A stretch of DNA of 64,000 nucleotides from Lichenicola sp964658455 (GTDB taxonomy: Bacteria; Pseudomonadota; Alphaproteobacteria; Acetobacterales; Acetobacteraceae): positions 1 through 64,000 of the forward strand of contig CAZZZA010000003.1 of NCBI GenBank assembly GCA_964658455.1, written 5' to 3'. Below are positions 51,467-60,615 of the stretch, piece after piece (positions within the stretch are counted from its first letter, which is position 1; each line of letters begins with the position of its first letter). The notes beneath the pieces were generated by a model, which searched no databases, was not told where the DNA came from, and saw nothing but the letters and a program-made list of their open reading frames with translations. Both the position numbers and the translations under genes were made by a program.

Positions 51467-52229
51467 GCCGGACTTGGCCATTCCGCGCGTTGTCGTCATG
51501 GGCCTTGCGCTGCAGGATCTGGATGGCGCTGCCATCGCCGACCACGTGCTCGATGCCGCATTGGCTCGCCGCAAGATGCTGGTAGTGAACGCCAATGCGC
51601 ATCTGGCAGTGCTGTCGCAGACGCAGACTTGGCTTCGGACTATGTTCGCCTCGGCGGACATCGCCTTTTGCGACGGCGCCGGGGTCCAGCTTGCCTGCAG
51701 ACTGCTCACTGGCCGCGCGATCGCCCGCGCCACGCCACCGGAGTGGGTTGCCAGCGTCATGCAGCGGCTGGGAGACCACGGTTCGGTATTCTGGCTCGGC
51801 GGCGAGGCCGGCGTCGTCGCCAAGGCGGCGCGTGCCTACGAGGATCGTTTCGGTATCCGGACCGTCGGCACTCATCACGGCTTCTTCGATGCGACAGCGG
51901 GCTCTCCCGAGACGCTTGCGCTGGTCGAGCGGATCAACCGCGCGGCGCCCTCCATTTTGCTAGTGACGATGAGCATGCCGCGCCAGGAACGTTGGTTATG
52001 GGACAACTGGGACCGGCTCGAACCGGGCGTGGCCATCACCGCCGGCGCTCTGGTCGATCATGCGGCAGGCCGGGTCCGGCGGCCGCCTGGCTGGATCGCC
52101 GATTCCGGCTTCGAATGGCTGGTGCGGCTGGTGCGCGAGCCGCGCCGACTCTGGCGGCGCTATCTGCTTGGCCTCCCCGTGTTCGGCTTCTACCTGGCGC
52201 GCTACGCGATAGTTGCGCGGCATCGATGA
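51456..52229 (+). CDS. gumM: WecG/TagA/CpsF family glycosyltransferase (GumM-like)
   Basis: GT26 enzyme, 257 aa. Family motifs are VVNANAHLAVLSQ, ADIAFCDGAGVQLA, FWLGGEAGVVAKAA and MSMPRQERWLW. In xanthan synthesis GumM adds the second glucose (beta-1,4) to Glc-PP-lipid; position right after the gumD-like gene supports the same job. The ATG lies inside the gumD 3' end. Gap of 55 nt to the gumC-like gene. Confidence 0.88.
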   Translation: MPSEPDLAIPRVVVMGLALQDLDGAAIADHVLDAALARRKMLVVNANAHLAVLSQTQTWLRTMFASADIAFCDGAGVQLACRLLTGRAIARATPPEWVASVMQRLGDHGSVFWLGGEAGVVAKAARAYEDRFGIRTVGTHHGFFDATAGSPETLALVERINRAAPSILLVTMSMPRQERWLWDNWDRLEPGVAITAGALVDHAAGRVRRPPGWIADSGFEWLVRLVREPRRLWRRYLLGLPVFGFYLARYAIVARHR

Positions 52230-52284
52230 CGGCCCTGTCGGCGACTTCCTTCCCTTCAGCTATAAGACCAAGTCAGGCGGTACG

Positions 52285-54477
52285 GTGAACGGTTTGATTA
52301 CCCACGAGCAGTTGATCCTTGCCCCTCCGACGGTCCGGTCCGACGGGGCGAAGGCAGTACGGCAGACACTGCGACTCTGGCGCCGCCATCTGGGGCTGTT
52401 CCTGGCGGTCGCGATCCTGACGCTCGCCATCGGCATTACGGTTTTGCTGCTTCTGACACCGACCTACACCGCCACCGCCACGGTCGCCATAGCAGCGCAG
52501 AATGCCGATCCGCTTGCCCCCTCCGGACAGCAAGTTCCGGACCGGGTCGAGGATGACCGGCCGGCAACCGAGGCGGCAATGCTGCAATCACGGGACGTGG
52601 CCGCCTCGGTGGTCAAGCAGATCCCGCCGCTGCCCGAGGAAGCCGGTTTCTCGCCGCGAGCGATGCTATGCCACGTTGGCGTCACCCTGTTCTGCCCGAC
52701 GCCCGGACCCACGGATCCGGATTCGGTGCTGCAACGCCAGATCGACGGCTTCCTGACCACCCTGACCGTGATGCCGGAAATGCATTCCCGGGTGATCGAC
52801 ATCAGCGTCGTCGCCAAGACTGGCGCACGGGCGGCGGCACTCGCCAATGCCGTAGTGGTGAATTATCAGCGCCAGTCGCTCGATCGCCAGACTGCGGACG
52901 TCAACCGGGTCACGCAATGGCTCGACGCCCGGACTACACAGCTCAGGCAGCGCTGGCTCGATGCAGTGCAGAGGGCCGACAGTTTCGATGTCGCGAACAA
53001 TCTCACCAACACCAGCGACGGTGCCGTCGCCAACCCGCTGATCGACAGGCAGATCACCGAGATCGCCGGCAGCCTGAGCGACGCCCAGGCCAGGCTGGCC
53101 TCGAGCGAGGCGAAGGCGGATGCACTTCGCGACGCGGCGCAACACGGCAATGCCCGCGCCGTCGTGAGCTTGGCGCAGCAGCCGATCCTGGTGGCGTCGG
53201 CCAATGCGCTGATGCAGATGCAAAGCACGCGCGATCAGCAGGCGGCGCAGCTCGGTCCAAATCACCCGCAGATCCGGGCGCTGGACCAGCAGATCGCCGC
53301 CGCGCAAGCGGGCTTGAATCGCGAAACCGGCGCCGCCGTGGTGTCCATTCGCGAGGATGCGGTCGCAGCGCGCGCCGCGGTGCGCCAGTTGACCGACAAT
53401 CTCGACCAGCTGCGTGCCAAAGCAGGAACCCAGAGCGCACCGCAAGCGACCTATCGCAGTCTGAGCCAGGAAGCGCAGAGCGAGCGAACAGTTTACGAGA
53501 CTTTCCTCGACCGCGCCAAGATGGTGGTCGACCGGGCGGCCTTGTTGCAGGCGCCGGTGTCTTTCGTCTCGCATGCAGCGGCGCCGCAGCGTCCGACCTT
53601 TCCCAACAAGACCAAGCTCGGGCTCGGCATCGTCGTGCTGGCGCTCGCTCTGGCGACTGCTTCGGTGCTGATACGCAGCTACTTCTCCCGTGGCTTTCAG
53701 GAACTCGACCAGTTGCGCTTGCAGGCGCAGCTTCCGGTGCTGGGTTCACTGCCGCTGCTCAGCTTGGCACGTGGGCGGCGTATCGCCCGACATGTGCTGG
53801 ACGACCCGCTGTCGCGTACGAGTGAGACCATCCGCGGACTTGCGGCGCAACTCTCGCTGCTGGCGTCCAAGGATGCATCGCAAACGGTGCTGATCACCTC
53901 GGCGAATCCGGCTGAAGGCAAGAGCACGCTCGCGGTCTGGCTGGCGATCGCGGTGCGTCAGGGCGGCCAGAGCGTTCTGGTGATCGATAGCGATCATCGG
54001 CGCGCGTCGCTGATGCAGCATTTGAAGGGACGCAACGCGCCGGGTTTGACCGATTTGCTCGCCGGGCGGGCGGCGCACTCGGAGGTGATCCAGACCGATC
54101 CGGATACCGGGGTCGACTTCATCGCCGCCGGAACCGCCATGACTCATCCGTTCACGACCGCCGACATCACCCGTCTGCGATCATTGCTCGGTGTTCTGAA
54201 AACCAGCTATGCGATGATCGTGATCGATACGCCGCCACTGCTGGCAATGGCCGATGCCCTGGTCTATGCACGGCTCGCCGATCAGACGGTTTTCGTCTGC
54301 CGCTGGGAACACACCTCGCGCCAAGCCATGGTGGGTTGTCTCGACCGGCTACGGTCCTACGGGGCGGTGGTCTCCGGCGTGGTCGTGACGATGGTCAACC
54401 AACGCTCGGGCTTTACACTGGGCGACGATTACAGCCGCCGCGAGCTGGCACTACTCAACCGCGTCTATGGCGGTTGA
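52285..54477 (+). CDS. gumC: polysaccharide co-polymerase with fused tyrosine autokinase (GumC/Wzc-like)
   Basis: 730 aa inner-membrane protein controlling chain length and export. Wzz domain: helix 1 LFLAVAILTLAIGITVLLLL, a periplasmic coiled-coil-rich middle (about 180-415) and helix 2 near 440-460. The cytoplasmic BY-kinase domain (about 500-730) has the P-loop SANPAEGKST, Walker A' VLVIDSDHRR and Walker B MIVIDTPPLL. The C-terminal tail has few Tyr (one in DDYSRREL, one in RVYGG), a reduced autophosphorylation cluster. GTG 52285 is preferred over TTG 52213. Xanthomonas GumC lacks the kinase domain, so this follows the Wzc/ExoP layout. Overlaps the next gene by 11 nt. Confidence 0.88.
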   Translation: MNGLITHEQLILAPPTVRSDGAKAVRQTLRLWRRHLGLFLAVAILTLAIGITVLLLLTPTYTATATVAIAAQNADPLAPSGQQVPDRVEDDRPATEAAMLQSRDVAASVVKQIPPLPEEAGFSPRAMLCHVGVTLFCPTPGPTDPDSVLQRQIDGFLTTLTVMPEMHSRVIDISVVAKTGARAAALANAVVVNYQRQSLDRQTADVNRVTQWLDARTTQLRQRWLDAVQRADSFDVANNLTNTSDGAVANPLIDRQITEIAGSLSDAQARLASSEAKADALRDAAQHGNARAVVSLAQQPILVASANALMQMQSTRDQQAAQLGPNHPQIRALDQQIAAAQAGLNRETGAAVVSIREDAVAARAAVRQLTDNLDQLRAKAGTQSAPQATYRSLSQEAQSERTVYETFLDRAKMVVDRAALLQAPVSFVSHAAAPQRPTFPNKTKLGLGIVVLALALATASVLIRSYFSRGFQELDQLRLQAQLPVLGSLPLLSLARGRRIARHVLDDPLSRTSETIRGLAAQLSLLASKDASQTVLITSANPAEGKSTLAVWLAIAVRQGGQSVLVIDSDHRRASLMQHLKGRNAPGLTDLLAGRAAHSEVIQTDPDTGVDFIAAGTAMTHPFTTADITRLRSLLGVLKTSYAMIVIDTPPLLAMADALVYARLADQTVFVCRWEHTSRQAMVGCLDRLRSYGAVVSGVVVTMVNQRSGFTLGDDYSRRELALLNRVYGG

Positions 54478-55606
54478 GGCTCCCGAGTTGCAGGTTCTCC
54501 ATATCGTCCGGCAGTTCAGCCCGTCGGTCGGCGGCCTCGAGGATTCGGTGCTCAGCATCGCGCGAGCGCAACGCGCGCAGGGCGACATCGATGCTCGCGT
54601 TCTGACCCTCGACCGCGTCTTCGGCCAGACCGGTGTGCTGCCGACAGAGGAAGCAGTCGACGGTGTGCCGGTGCATCGCATCCCCTGGCGTGGCTCGACT
54701 CGATATCCGCTGGCGCCATCCGTGCTTTCCCATCTTGGCTCGGCACACGTGCTGCACGTGCATGCGATCGATTTCTTCTTCGATTTCCTCGCACTGACCC
54801 GGCCCCTGCACCGGCGTCCGATGATCGCCTCCACCCATGGCGGTTTCTTTCACAGTGCCGCGTTTGCGCGCAGCAAACGGCTCTGGTTCGACAGCGTGAC
54901 CCGCGCATCCCTGCTTGCCTACGCACGGGTGGTCGCGTGCAGCCACAGCGACGCCGATCTGTTCCGACACCGTGCCGGGCGACGGCTCAGAGTGATCGAG
55001 AACGGGATCAATCAGGATAAATTCATCGATGCGTCGGCGCGGACGCCGACCCGCACCATCGTCGCTTTTGGAAGGTTCGCACGGCATAAGCGGATCGTTT
55101 CGCTGCTGGCGCTGCTCGGCGCACTTCGCTCTAAGGATCCAGGCTGGCGGTTGCTTATCGCCGGACGCGATGCCGACCAGAGCGCGGGCGAACTACGCGA
55201 CGCCGCGCGGAGCGCAGGCGTTGCCGACGCGGTGCGTTTCGAGCTGTCGCCGAGCGATGTTGAATTGCGCGCGCTGCTGGCCGACGCCAGCTACTTCGCC
55301 TGCCTCTCGGCGCATGAAGGTTTCGGGATCGCCGCGGTCGAGGCGATGTCGGCTGGTCTGTTGCCGATTCTAAGCGGCATCACCCCGTTTCGTCGGCTAG
55401 TCACGCAGACCGGGCTCGGCCTAATTGTCGACGCCGACGATCCCGGAGGGGCGGCAGAAACGATACTGGCGGCGCACTCCGAAGATCCAGCAAGGCGGGA
55501 GAGCGAGCGAGCGGCGTTGATCCAAGCGGCGAAGCGCTACGATTGGCGTCATGTTGCAGCACTCTACACCGATCTCTACAGAGATGTTGCAGGAGTGCCC
55601 GCGTGA
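54467..55606 (+). CDS. gumH: family 4 glycosyltransferase (GumH-like mannosyltransferase)
   Basis: GT-B enzyme, 379 aa. N-terminal LQVLHIVRQFSPSVGGLEDSV acceptor half, and donor half with TIVAFGRFARHKRI and the E-x7-E motif HEGFGIAAVEAMSAG. GumH (AceC in acetan) adds the alpha-1,3-linked mannose to cellobiose-PP-lipid from GDP-mannose; context supports that assignment, not proven by sequence. The stop overlaps the flippase GTG start. Confidence 0.85.
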   Translation: MAVEAPELQVLHIVRQFSPSVGGLEDSVLSIARAQRAQGDIDARVLTLDRVFGQTGVLPTEEAVDGVPVHRIPWRGSTRYPLAPSVLSHLGSAHVLHVHAIDFFFDFLALTRPLHRRPMIASTHGGFFHSAAFARSKRLWFDSVTRASLLAYARVVACSHSDADLFRHRAGRRLRVIENGINQDKFIDASARTPTRTIVAFGRFARHKRIVSLLALLGALRSKDPGWRLLIAGRDADQSAGELRDAARSAGVADAVRFELSPSDVELRALLADASYFACLSAHEGFGIAAVEAMSAGLLPILSGITPFRRLVTQTGLGLIVDADDPGGAAETILAAHSEDPARRESERAALIQAAKRYDWRHVAALYTDLYRDVAGVPA

Positions 55607-57090
55607 GGCGGCCCGGCTTCTCGGCCAGTTTCGGCTACAACGTGGTCGGCGCTCTGCTCCCAATCGTGACCTCGCTTGGCACGGTGCCATTCTATATCCA
55701 CGAGATCGGTCTGGCCCGCTACGGCGTTGTCACCATCACCTGGGTGCTGCTCGGCTATTTCGGCTTCCTGGATTTCGGCATGTCGCGCGCCTCGGCCAAT
55801 GCGCTGGCCAGGATCGGCGACGGCGATACGCGCGAACGCTCGCGCGTTCTGATGACCGCCTTCTATTCCAACCTGGCGATGGGCGTGATCGGTGGATTGG
55901 TTCTCTACGGCGCCGGCGCGCTGATCCTGCTGCATGTGGTAAAGATTCCAGGTAGCCTGCTGCAGGAAACCCGACACGCCTATCCGTGGATGGCGGCGAT
56001 GCTGCCACTGGGCATGCTCAACGGCGTTTTCACTGGTGCAATGGAATCACGGGAAAAATTTCTGCTTTCCAATATACTGGGTGCGGTCGCGACCATGGGC
56101 GGCCAGATCATTCCGCTACTGTGTGCCTACGCTTTCGGCCCTACCCTGGCAGTGGTGATCCCAGCCACTTTGCTCACTCGCCTCGCCGCGGTGGGCTTGA
56201 GCGCCCTCGTCGTTGCAGGGCTGGAGCGGCCACTGCGCTTGCTGGATCTGGATCTAGGCTGGTTGCGTAGACTGTTCGGCTACGGCTCGTGGGTCAGCAT
56301 CTCCAGCCTCCTCAACCCGATCCTGGACACCTCTAACCAGCTCATCGTCGGCGCTACCCTGGGTGCCGCTGCGGTGGCCACCTACTCGGTGCCAATGACC
56401 CTGGCGATGCGCTCGCAGGTGGTCGCCACCGCGCTGGCCCGCACATTGTTTCCCCGTATCTCTAGGCTGGATCGCAGCGAGGCGGTGGCCACAACGCAGC
56501 GCGCCTCCAGTGCGCTGGCATACGGGTTCGCCGTCGTGTGCGGTCCCGCGATCCTGTTTTCGGGTACGTTCCTGCATCTGTGGATCGGCGCCCGCTTCGC
56601 GCACGACTCCGCTGCGGTCGCGGCGATCCTGCTTTTTGGCGCCTGGAGTAACGGCGTCGCCTTCCTGCCTTACGGATTCCTACAGGCGCAGGGCAGGCCC
56701 AGGGTCACCGCGACCGTGGCTATGGTTGAGATATTTCCGTTCTTCATCGTCTTGTGGCTGCTGATCCGGCTGTTCGGGCTGCCCGGCGCGGCACTTGCCT
56801 GGACGCTTCGCGTGACCCTGAACTGCATCGCCTTGTTCATCCTCAGCGGCTGCGTGGATCGACAAATGCTGCGTCTGCTCCCCGCGATCGTAATGATGCT
56901 GCTCTGTCTGCTGACGGCCCTGCTGTGGCCACCGGGAATGATCGTCGCCACCGCCGAGGCGGCCATCGCTTTCATGCTGTTCCTAACCGCGGCGATGCTG
57001 CTCGAGCCGACCTTGCGCGAGGCCGTCATCAGGCGCGGCAACCGGTTGCGCACCGCTTCCCCGATCATCAGGCACGGGGATGCGACGTGA
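55603..57090 (+). CDS. gumJ: lipid-linked repeat-unit flippase (GumJ/Wzx-like)
   Basis: Polysaccharide transporter of the MOP superfamily, 495 aa, 12-14 hydrophobic helices. N-terminal SASFGYNVVGALLPIVTSLGTVPFYIHEIG is typical of Wzx/oligosaccharide flippases, with GYFGFLDFGMSRASANALA next. It would turn the finished repeat unit to the periplasmic face. GTG 55603 overlaps the upstream stop (GTGA) and has AGGAG 7 nt upstream; the frame is open from 55543. The stop overlaps the next GTG start. Confidence 0.9.
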   Translation: MRRPGFSASFGYNVVGALLPIVTSLGTVPFYIHEIGLARYGVVTITWVLLGYFGFLDFGMSRASANALARIGDGDTRERSRVLMTAFYSNLAMGVIGGLVLYGAGALILLHVVKIPGSLLQETRHAYPWMAAMLPLGMLNGVFTGAMESREKFLLSNILGAVATMGGQIIPLLCAYAFGPTLAVVIPATLLTRLAAVGLSALVVAGLERPLRLLDLDLGWLRRLFGYGSWVSISSLLNPILDTSNQLIVGATLGAAAVATYSVPMTLAMRSQVVATALARTLFPRISRLDRSEAVATTQRASSALAYGFAVVCGPAILFSGTFLHLWIGARFAHDSAAVAAILLFGAWSNGVAFLPYGFLQAQGRPRVTATVAMVEIFPFFIVLWLLIRLFGLPGAALAWTLRVTLNCIALFILSGCVDRQMLRLLPAIVMMLLCLLTALLWPPGMIVATAEAAIAFMLFLTAAMLLEPTLREAVIRRGNRLRTASPIIRHGDAT

Positions 57091-58424
57091 GGCCCGGGCG
57101 CGGACGGGGCGGCGTAGTCCGCCGTCTTGCCGCAGCGTGGCTGTTCGGCGGCGGCGCCATGGTGCCGTGTGCAGCACATGCCCAACTCGCGCAGGAGTAT
57201 TTCCCGTCCGACATTCCCGGCTACAGCGCGGATTTCAGCGCGTCGGTGGTGGCCCGTCAGCAGAACCAGGATCGGCCGCAGGGCGTCGAGATCGACAGTT
57301 TCGTCATCAACCCCCGCCTCAGCGAAGGCGTCGGCTACAACTCAAACACACTCGGTATCCCGGGCTCCGGAAGCGCGTCGGTCAATACCAACGGTTCGCT
57401 GCAGATCAGGTCGGACTGGACGCGCAACGCGATTGCCGCCTCGTTCACCGTGGCGGACAATCGCTATCTCGACCTGCCGAGCGCCAGCTACACCAACTGG
57501 ACCGCTGCCGCCGGCGGCTCCCTCACAATAGGCAGGGGTGCGGCCGACCTGGCGTATTCGCATCTGGGCCTGCATCTGGCAGCGACAGATCTGGGTGTCT
57601 TCGGTGTTGTCACGCCAGTGCCGTATTCAGTCGATGACGCCAGGATCGGCTACACCGCGCTGTCAGGACGCTTCAGTCTGCATCCTTCCTTCGAATTTGA
57701 GAATTTCGCATTCGGCAAATCGAGCGGCACACCGCAAATCAATTACGACTCGCTCAGTCATCGCGAGGAAACGGGAACGCTGACCGGGCGCTATGAGCTG
57801 TCGACCGGCAATGCGGTGGTCGCGGTGCTGCGCGGCGCCGGCGCGCAGTTCTCCGCGGCACTAGGCACGATCGGCAACGATTATACAGATGTCGCCGGGT
57901 TTGGCGGCCTGGATTTCCGAAGCGACAGCCTGGTCGAATATCGTGCCCTGGTGGGTGTCGAAAACCGCAGCTTCAAGGCGCCGGGAACCGCGTCCGCGAC
58001 CACTCCGACAGTCGAGCTTGATGCGGTTTGGACACCGTCTCGCCTCGATACCCTCACCGCCTCAGTCTCGCGCCGGTTCGACGATCCTGCGTCACCGTTT
58101 GCCCGGAACCAGACCATAACCGACGCCAGGCTCCAGTACGATCATGAGTTACGACGCGACGTTTTCCTCAGAGGCTATGCCGAGATCGGCCAGAGCGCGT
58201 CGGAGTCCGGCACCAGCACAAGCGCAAGCGTGGATCAGACCCAGCTTCATTTCGGTGCCACTGCGACCTGGGATATCAATCGTTTTCTGAAGGCGGCGTT
58301 GACCTATGGCTACAGCAACAGCGCTGTCAGCAGTACGAGCGAAACCAACGCTGTCGTCTATGGCGGCGGCCGGACCACCTTCACCTCGAACAGTGTCGTG
58401 CTCAGTGCGACAATTTCCGAATAG
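57087..58424 (+). CDS. outer-membrane beta-barrel protein of exopolysaccharide operon
   Basis: 445 aa from GTG 57087 (GTGA overlap). Signal peptide: Arg-rich start then LAAAWLFGGGAMVPCAAHA, cleaved near residue 32. The mature part has alternating amphipathic strands (SLQIRSDWTRNAIAASFTV, EYRALVGVENRSF, LTASVSRRFDDP) and an outer-membrane-like end VVLSATISE. It resembles the putative OMP_b-brl_2 proteins found in alphaproteobacterial EPS clusters. It has no counterpart in the Xanthomonas gum operon and may form or assist the secretion pore. Stop to gumB gap 50 nt. Confidence 0.75.
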   Translation: MRPGRGRGGVVRRLAAAWLFGGGAMVPCAAHAQLAQEYFPSDIPGYSADFSASVVARQQNQDRPQGVEIDSFVINPRLSEGVGYNSNTLGIPGSGSASVNTNGSLQIRSDWTRNAIAASFTVADNRYLDLPSASYTNWTAAAGGSLTIGRGAADLAYSHLGLHLAATDLGVFGVVTPVPYSVDDARIGYTALSGRFSLHPSFEFENFAFGKSSGTPQINYDSLSHREETGTLTGRYELSTGNAVVAVLRGAGAQFSAALGTIGNDYTDVAGFGGLDFRSDSLVEYRALVGVENRSFKAPGTASATTPTVELDAVWTPSRLDTLTASVSRRFDDPASPFARNQTITDARLQYDHELRRDVFLRGYAEIGQSASESGTSTSASVDQTQLHFGATATWDINRFLKAALTYGYSNSAVSSTSETNAVVYGGGRTTFTSNSVVLSATISE

Positions 58425-58474
58425 CGAACATTATCCCGACAATTCTTCCCTACCTCCTGCCCGGTGACGTCAGC

Positions 58475-59056
58475 ATGTTTTACCACAAAGTCCGCCTTCA
58501 TCTCTCCGCCGGCGTGCTGGTGTCGGCCATCGCACTTGCCGGCTGCACGCCGGGTGCCGATCTGCCGCCTTTGCCGCCGGCACAAAATCTCGGCTACAAG
58601 CTGGGGCCGGGTGACCAGATACGGACAATCACCTACAACGAGCCGCAGCTTAGCAACACCTTCACCATCGGCGACAATGGCATGATCGCCTTCCCGTTGA
58701 TCGGAACGCTGCAGGCCGGCGGCCGCACCGCGACCGAGCTCGCCGCGGCGATCACCGCATCCCTGAGCGATCATAAGCTGCTGCGCGATCCGAGCGTCTC
58801 GGTCGAGGTGCTGCAGTATCGGCCGATCTTCGTGCTGGGCGAGGTCAATCATCCTGGCCAGTATCCCTATCAGCCCGGGATCACCATGCTGAGCGCGGCA
58901 GCCCTGGCCGGCGGGTTCACCTATCGCGCGGTGACCAGTTACGCCGGCGACGTACGGAGCGAGGCGCACGGCGGCCAGGCCGTCGAAGGCAAGATCCGCC
59001 GCGACTCCTTCCTCGAACCAGGCGACGTGGTCACCGTCTACGAACGCTATTTCTGA
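58475..59056 (+). CDS. gumB: polysaccharide export lipoprotein (GumB/Wza family, short form)
   Basis: 193 aa. Lipoprotein signal with lipobox LAGC (Cys24). Poly_export domain YKLGPGDQIRTITYNEPQLSNTFTIGDNGMI and the adjoining SLBB-type repeat VLGEVNHPGQYPYQPGITML. It lacks the C-terminal helix of Wza that forms the outer-membrane pore, as GumB does, so a separate outer-membrane protein is needed; the beta-barrel encoded just upstream is a candidate. 12 nt to the acyltransferase gene. Confidence 0.9.
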   Translation: MFYHKVRLHLSAGVLVSAIALAGCTPGADLPPLPPAQNLGYKLGPGDQIRTITYNEPQLSNTFTIGDNGMIAFPLIGTLQAGGRTATELAAAITASLSDHKLLRDPSVSVEVLQYRPIFVLGEVNHPGQYPYQPGITMLSAAALAGGFTYRAVTSYAGDVRSEAHGGQAVEGKIRRDSFLEPGDVVTVYERYF

Positions 59057-59068
59057 TTATTGCCCGGC

Positions 59069-60184
59069 ATGCCGCCCGCCCGCTCAAGCATCCCGAGCCT
59101 GACTGGCGTGCGCGGCGTCGCCGCACTCTGGGTGTTCCTTGCGCATGGCACCAAGCTTGCGGCGAGCACGTTGCATGCGCCATGGCTGCTGCAGTCGCTC
59201 TTCCTGTTCAATGGATTTCGCGGCGTCGATCTGTTCTTCGTGCTGTCAGGCTTCATTCTTATGCACGTTCATGCCGTCGAGTTCGCGGCGCCCGACCACG
59301 CAGCCGTCCGACGCTTCGCGATCACCCGCTTCTTCAGGGTCTACCCGCTGAACACCGCAGTGCTGCTGGCCCTGCTCGTCTTTGTGTCGACGGCGCCCGG
59401 CTATGTTCAGTCCGCGCGGGCCTACGCCACCGCCGGAGAGGCCTACAAGGCGCATAATCTCTCAGCTGCGGGTTTCGTGCAGACGCTGTTGCTGGTGCAG
59501 AGTTGGACAGTCCTGAAACTGGGCGAGTGGAACATTGTCTCCTGGACACTCAGCGCCGAAGTGCTTGGCTACCTGCTGTTCCCGCTGCTCGCCTTCATGA
59601 TGATGCGAGAGCGGTCTGCAGTGCGATGCGTCGGCTGGGCCGCCCTCAGCCTGTCGGTGCTGACCTTGCTGCTCCTGGTCTTCCATCACGCCAACAACAA
59701 TCCGACCGGCACCTTCGGCGCGGTCAGGATGTTTTTCTGCTTCTTCGCCGGGGTTGCGCTGCATCGTTATTACCAATTGGCGGACACCCGCTCGGAAGGC
59801 TGGTCAGCCTCTTTGACAATAGCGGCCTGCTTGTTCATTGCTGCGACGCTGTTGCTCCCGGTGCTACCGGTGCTCGATGCGTTCGGCTTCGCGGCGCTGG
59901 TGATCGGGCTCGCCTATCGACTGGGGCCGATCAACGCGATACTTGAATCTCGAGCGGTGTTATTCCTCGGAAAGATCTCGTTCTCTTTCTACTTGACGCA
60001 TTTTCTCGTAATCCAGATCTTTAGTTGGGCATTCGCGCCGGCTTTGGCTGAGCAGCCGCTTCCGGTTCGCGTGGCAAGCCTCGTTGGTGTGGCCGCGCTG
60101 TGCCTGCTCTTGGCAACCGGATGCTACCGCCTGATCGAGCGTCCGTCGCAACAACTCGGCCGGCGATTGGCAGCATCGGCCTGA
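59069..60184 (+). CDS. gumF: acyltransferase family 3 membrane protein (GumF-like)
   Basis: O-acyltransferase of 371 aa with about ten hydrophobic helices. Motif SLTGVRGVAALWVFLAHGTK with the conserved His, and RGVDLFFVLSGFIL and RFFRVYPLN. Relatives acetylate sugars of exopolysaccharides on the periplasmic side, as GumF/GumG do on xanthan mannose. ATG 59069 is used; a TTG nine bases upstream is in frame but weaker. Last plus-strand gene of the first EPS block. Confidence 0.88.
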   Translation: MPPARSSIPSLTGVRGVAALWVFLAHGTKLAASTLHAPWLLQSLFLFNGFRGVDLFFVLSGFILMHVHAVEFAAPDHAAVRRFAITRFFRVYPLNTAVLLALLVFVSTAPGYVQSARAYATAGEAYKAHNLSAAGFVQTLLLVQSWTVLKLGEWNIVSWTLSAEVLGYLLFPLLAFMMMRERSAVRCVGWAALSLSVLTLLLLVFHHANNNPTGTFGAVRMFFCFFAGVALHRYYQLADTRSEGWSASLTIAACLFIAATLLLPVLPVLDAFGFAALVIGLAYRLGPINAILESRAVLFLGKISFSFYLTHFLVIQIFSWAFAPALAEQPLPVRVASLVGVAALCLLLATGCYRLIERPSQQLGRRLAASA

Positions 60185-60351
60185 AGCCCGAGTATTCTAC
60201 AATCGCTTTACTGCACTGCAAAAACTCTCTTTGCTGCAATGCACAAGAGATATACGAACTGTATTCTGGCCTACCAAATGGAATTCGCTGTGCATCGGAC
60301 CGGCGGGATGATATCGCTGTCGCCTCGCCTCACCGCTGTGGCGATTGCTTC

Positions 60352-60366
60352 TTAACATTTTGTTAA
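60352..60366. promoter_or_regulatory. AT-rich palindrome before small membrane protein
   Basis: TTAACA-TTT-TGTTAA, perfect 6-3-6 inverted repeat in an unusually AT-rich patch of the 233-nt gap after the acyltransferase gene. A TATCCT (60378-60383) follows. Could be an operator for the small gene at 60418; the remaining gap shows nothing. Confidence 0.4.
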
Positions 60367-60417
60367 ATTTCTGTTCCTATCCTCGCCTGATGATCTCCAC
60401 AACCGGACCCTGGCATC

Positions 60418-60615
60418 ATGAGCGGACTGACAGCCCCCCTCGCCGCAGCCGAACTGCCGAACGCCCTGCGGGCTCGGGCTCAGGCGCCGAGACGGGCACC
60501 ATCGGATACAAATGCCGCCTCAAATGCCGGATTCTTCCGAGGCTTGGCGGTCGCGGCGGCTCTGGTGGTGCCGTTCTGGTGCGCCTTTGTCTATCTGCTG
60601 GTCAGGCTGTTCTAG
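60418..60615 (+). CDS. small single-helix membrane protein
   Basis: 65 aa, family not recognised. A polar Ala/Arg-rich N-terminus (about 40 residues) is followed by one hydrophobic helix GLAVAAALVVPFWCAFVYLLV and a short LF end. ATG 60418 follows an AT-rich palindrome. It overlaps the 3' end of the convergent polymerase by 14 nt. Its place between acyltransferase and polymerase genes suggests a role in the EPS machinery, but this is only positional. Confidence 0.5.
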   Translation: MSGLTAPLAAAELPNALRARAQAPRRAPSDTNAASNAGFFRGLAVAAALVVPFWCAFVYLLVRLF

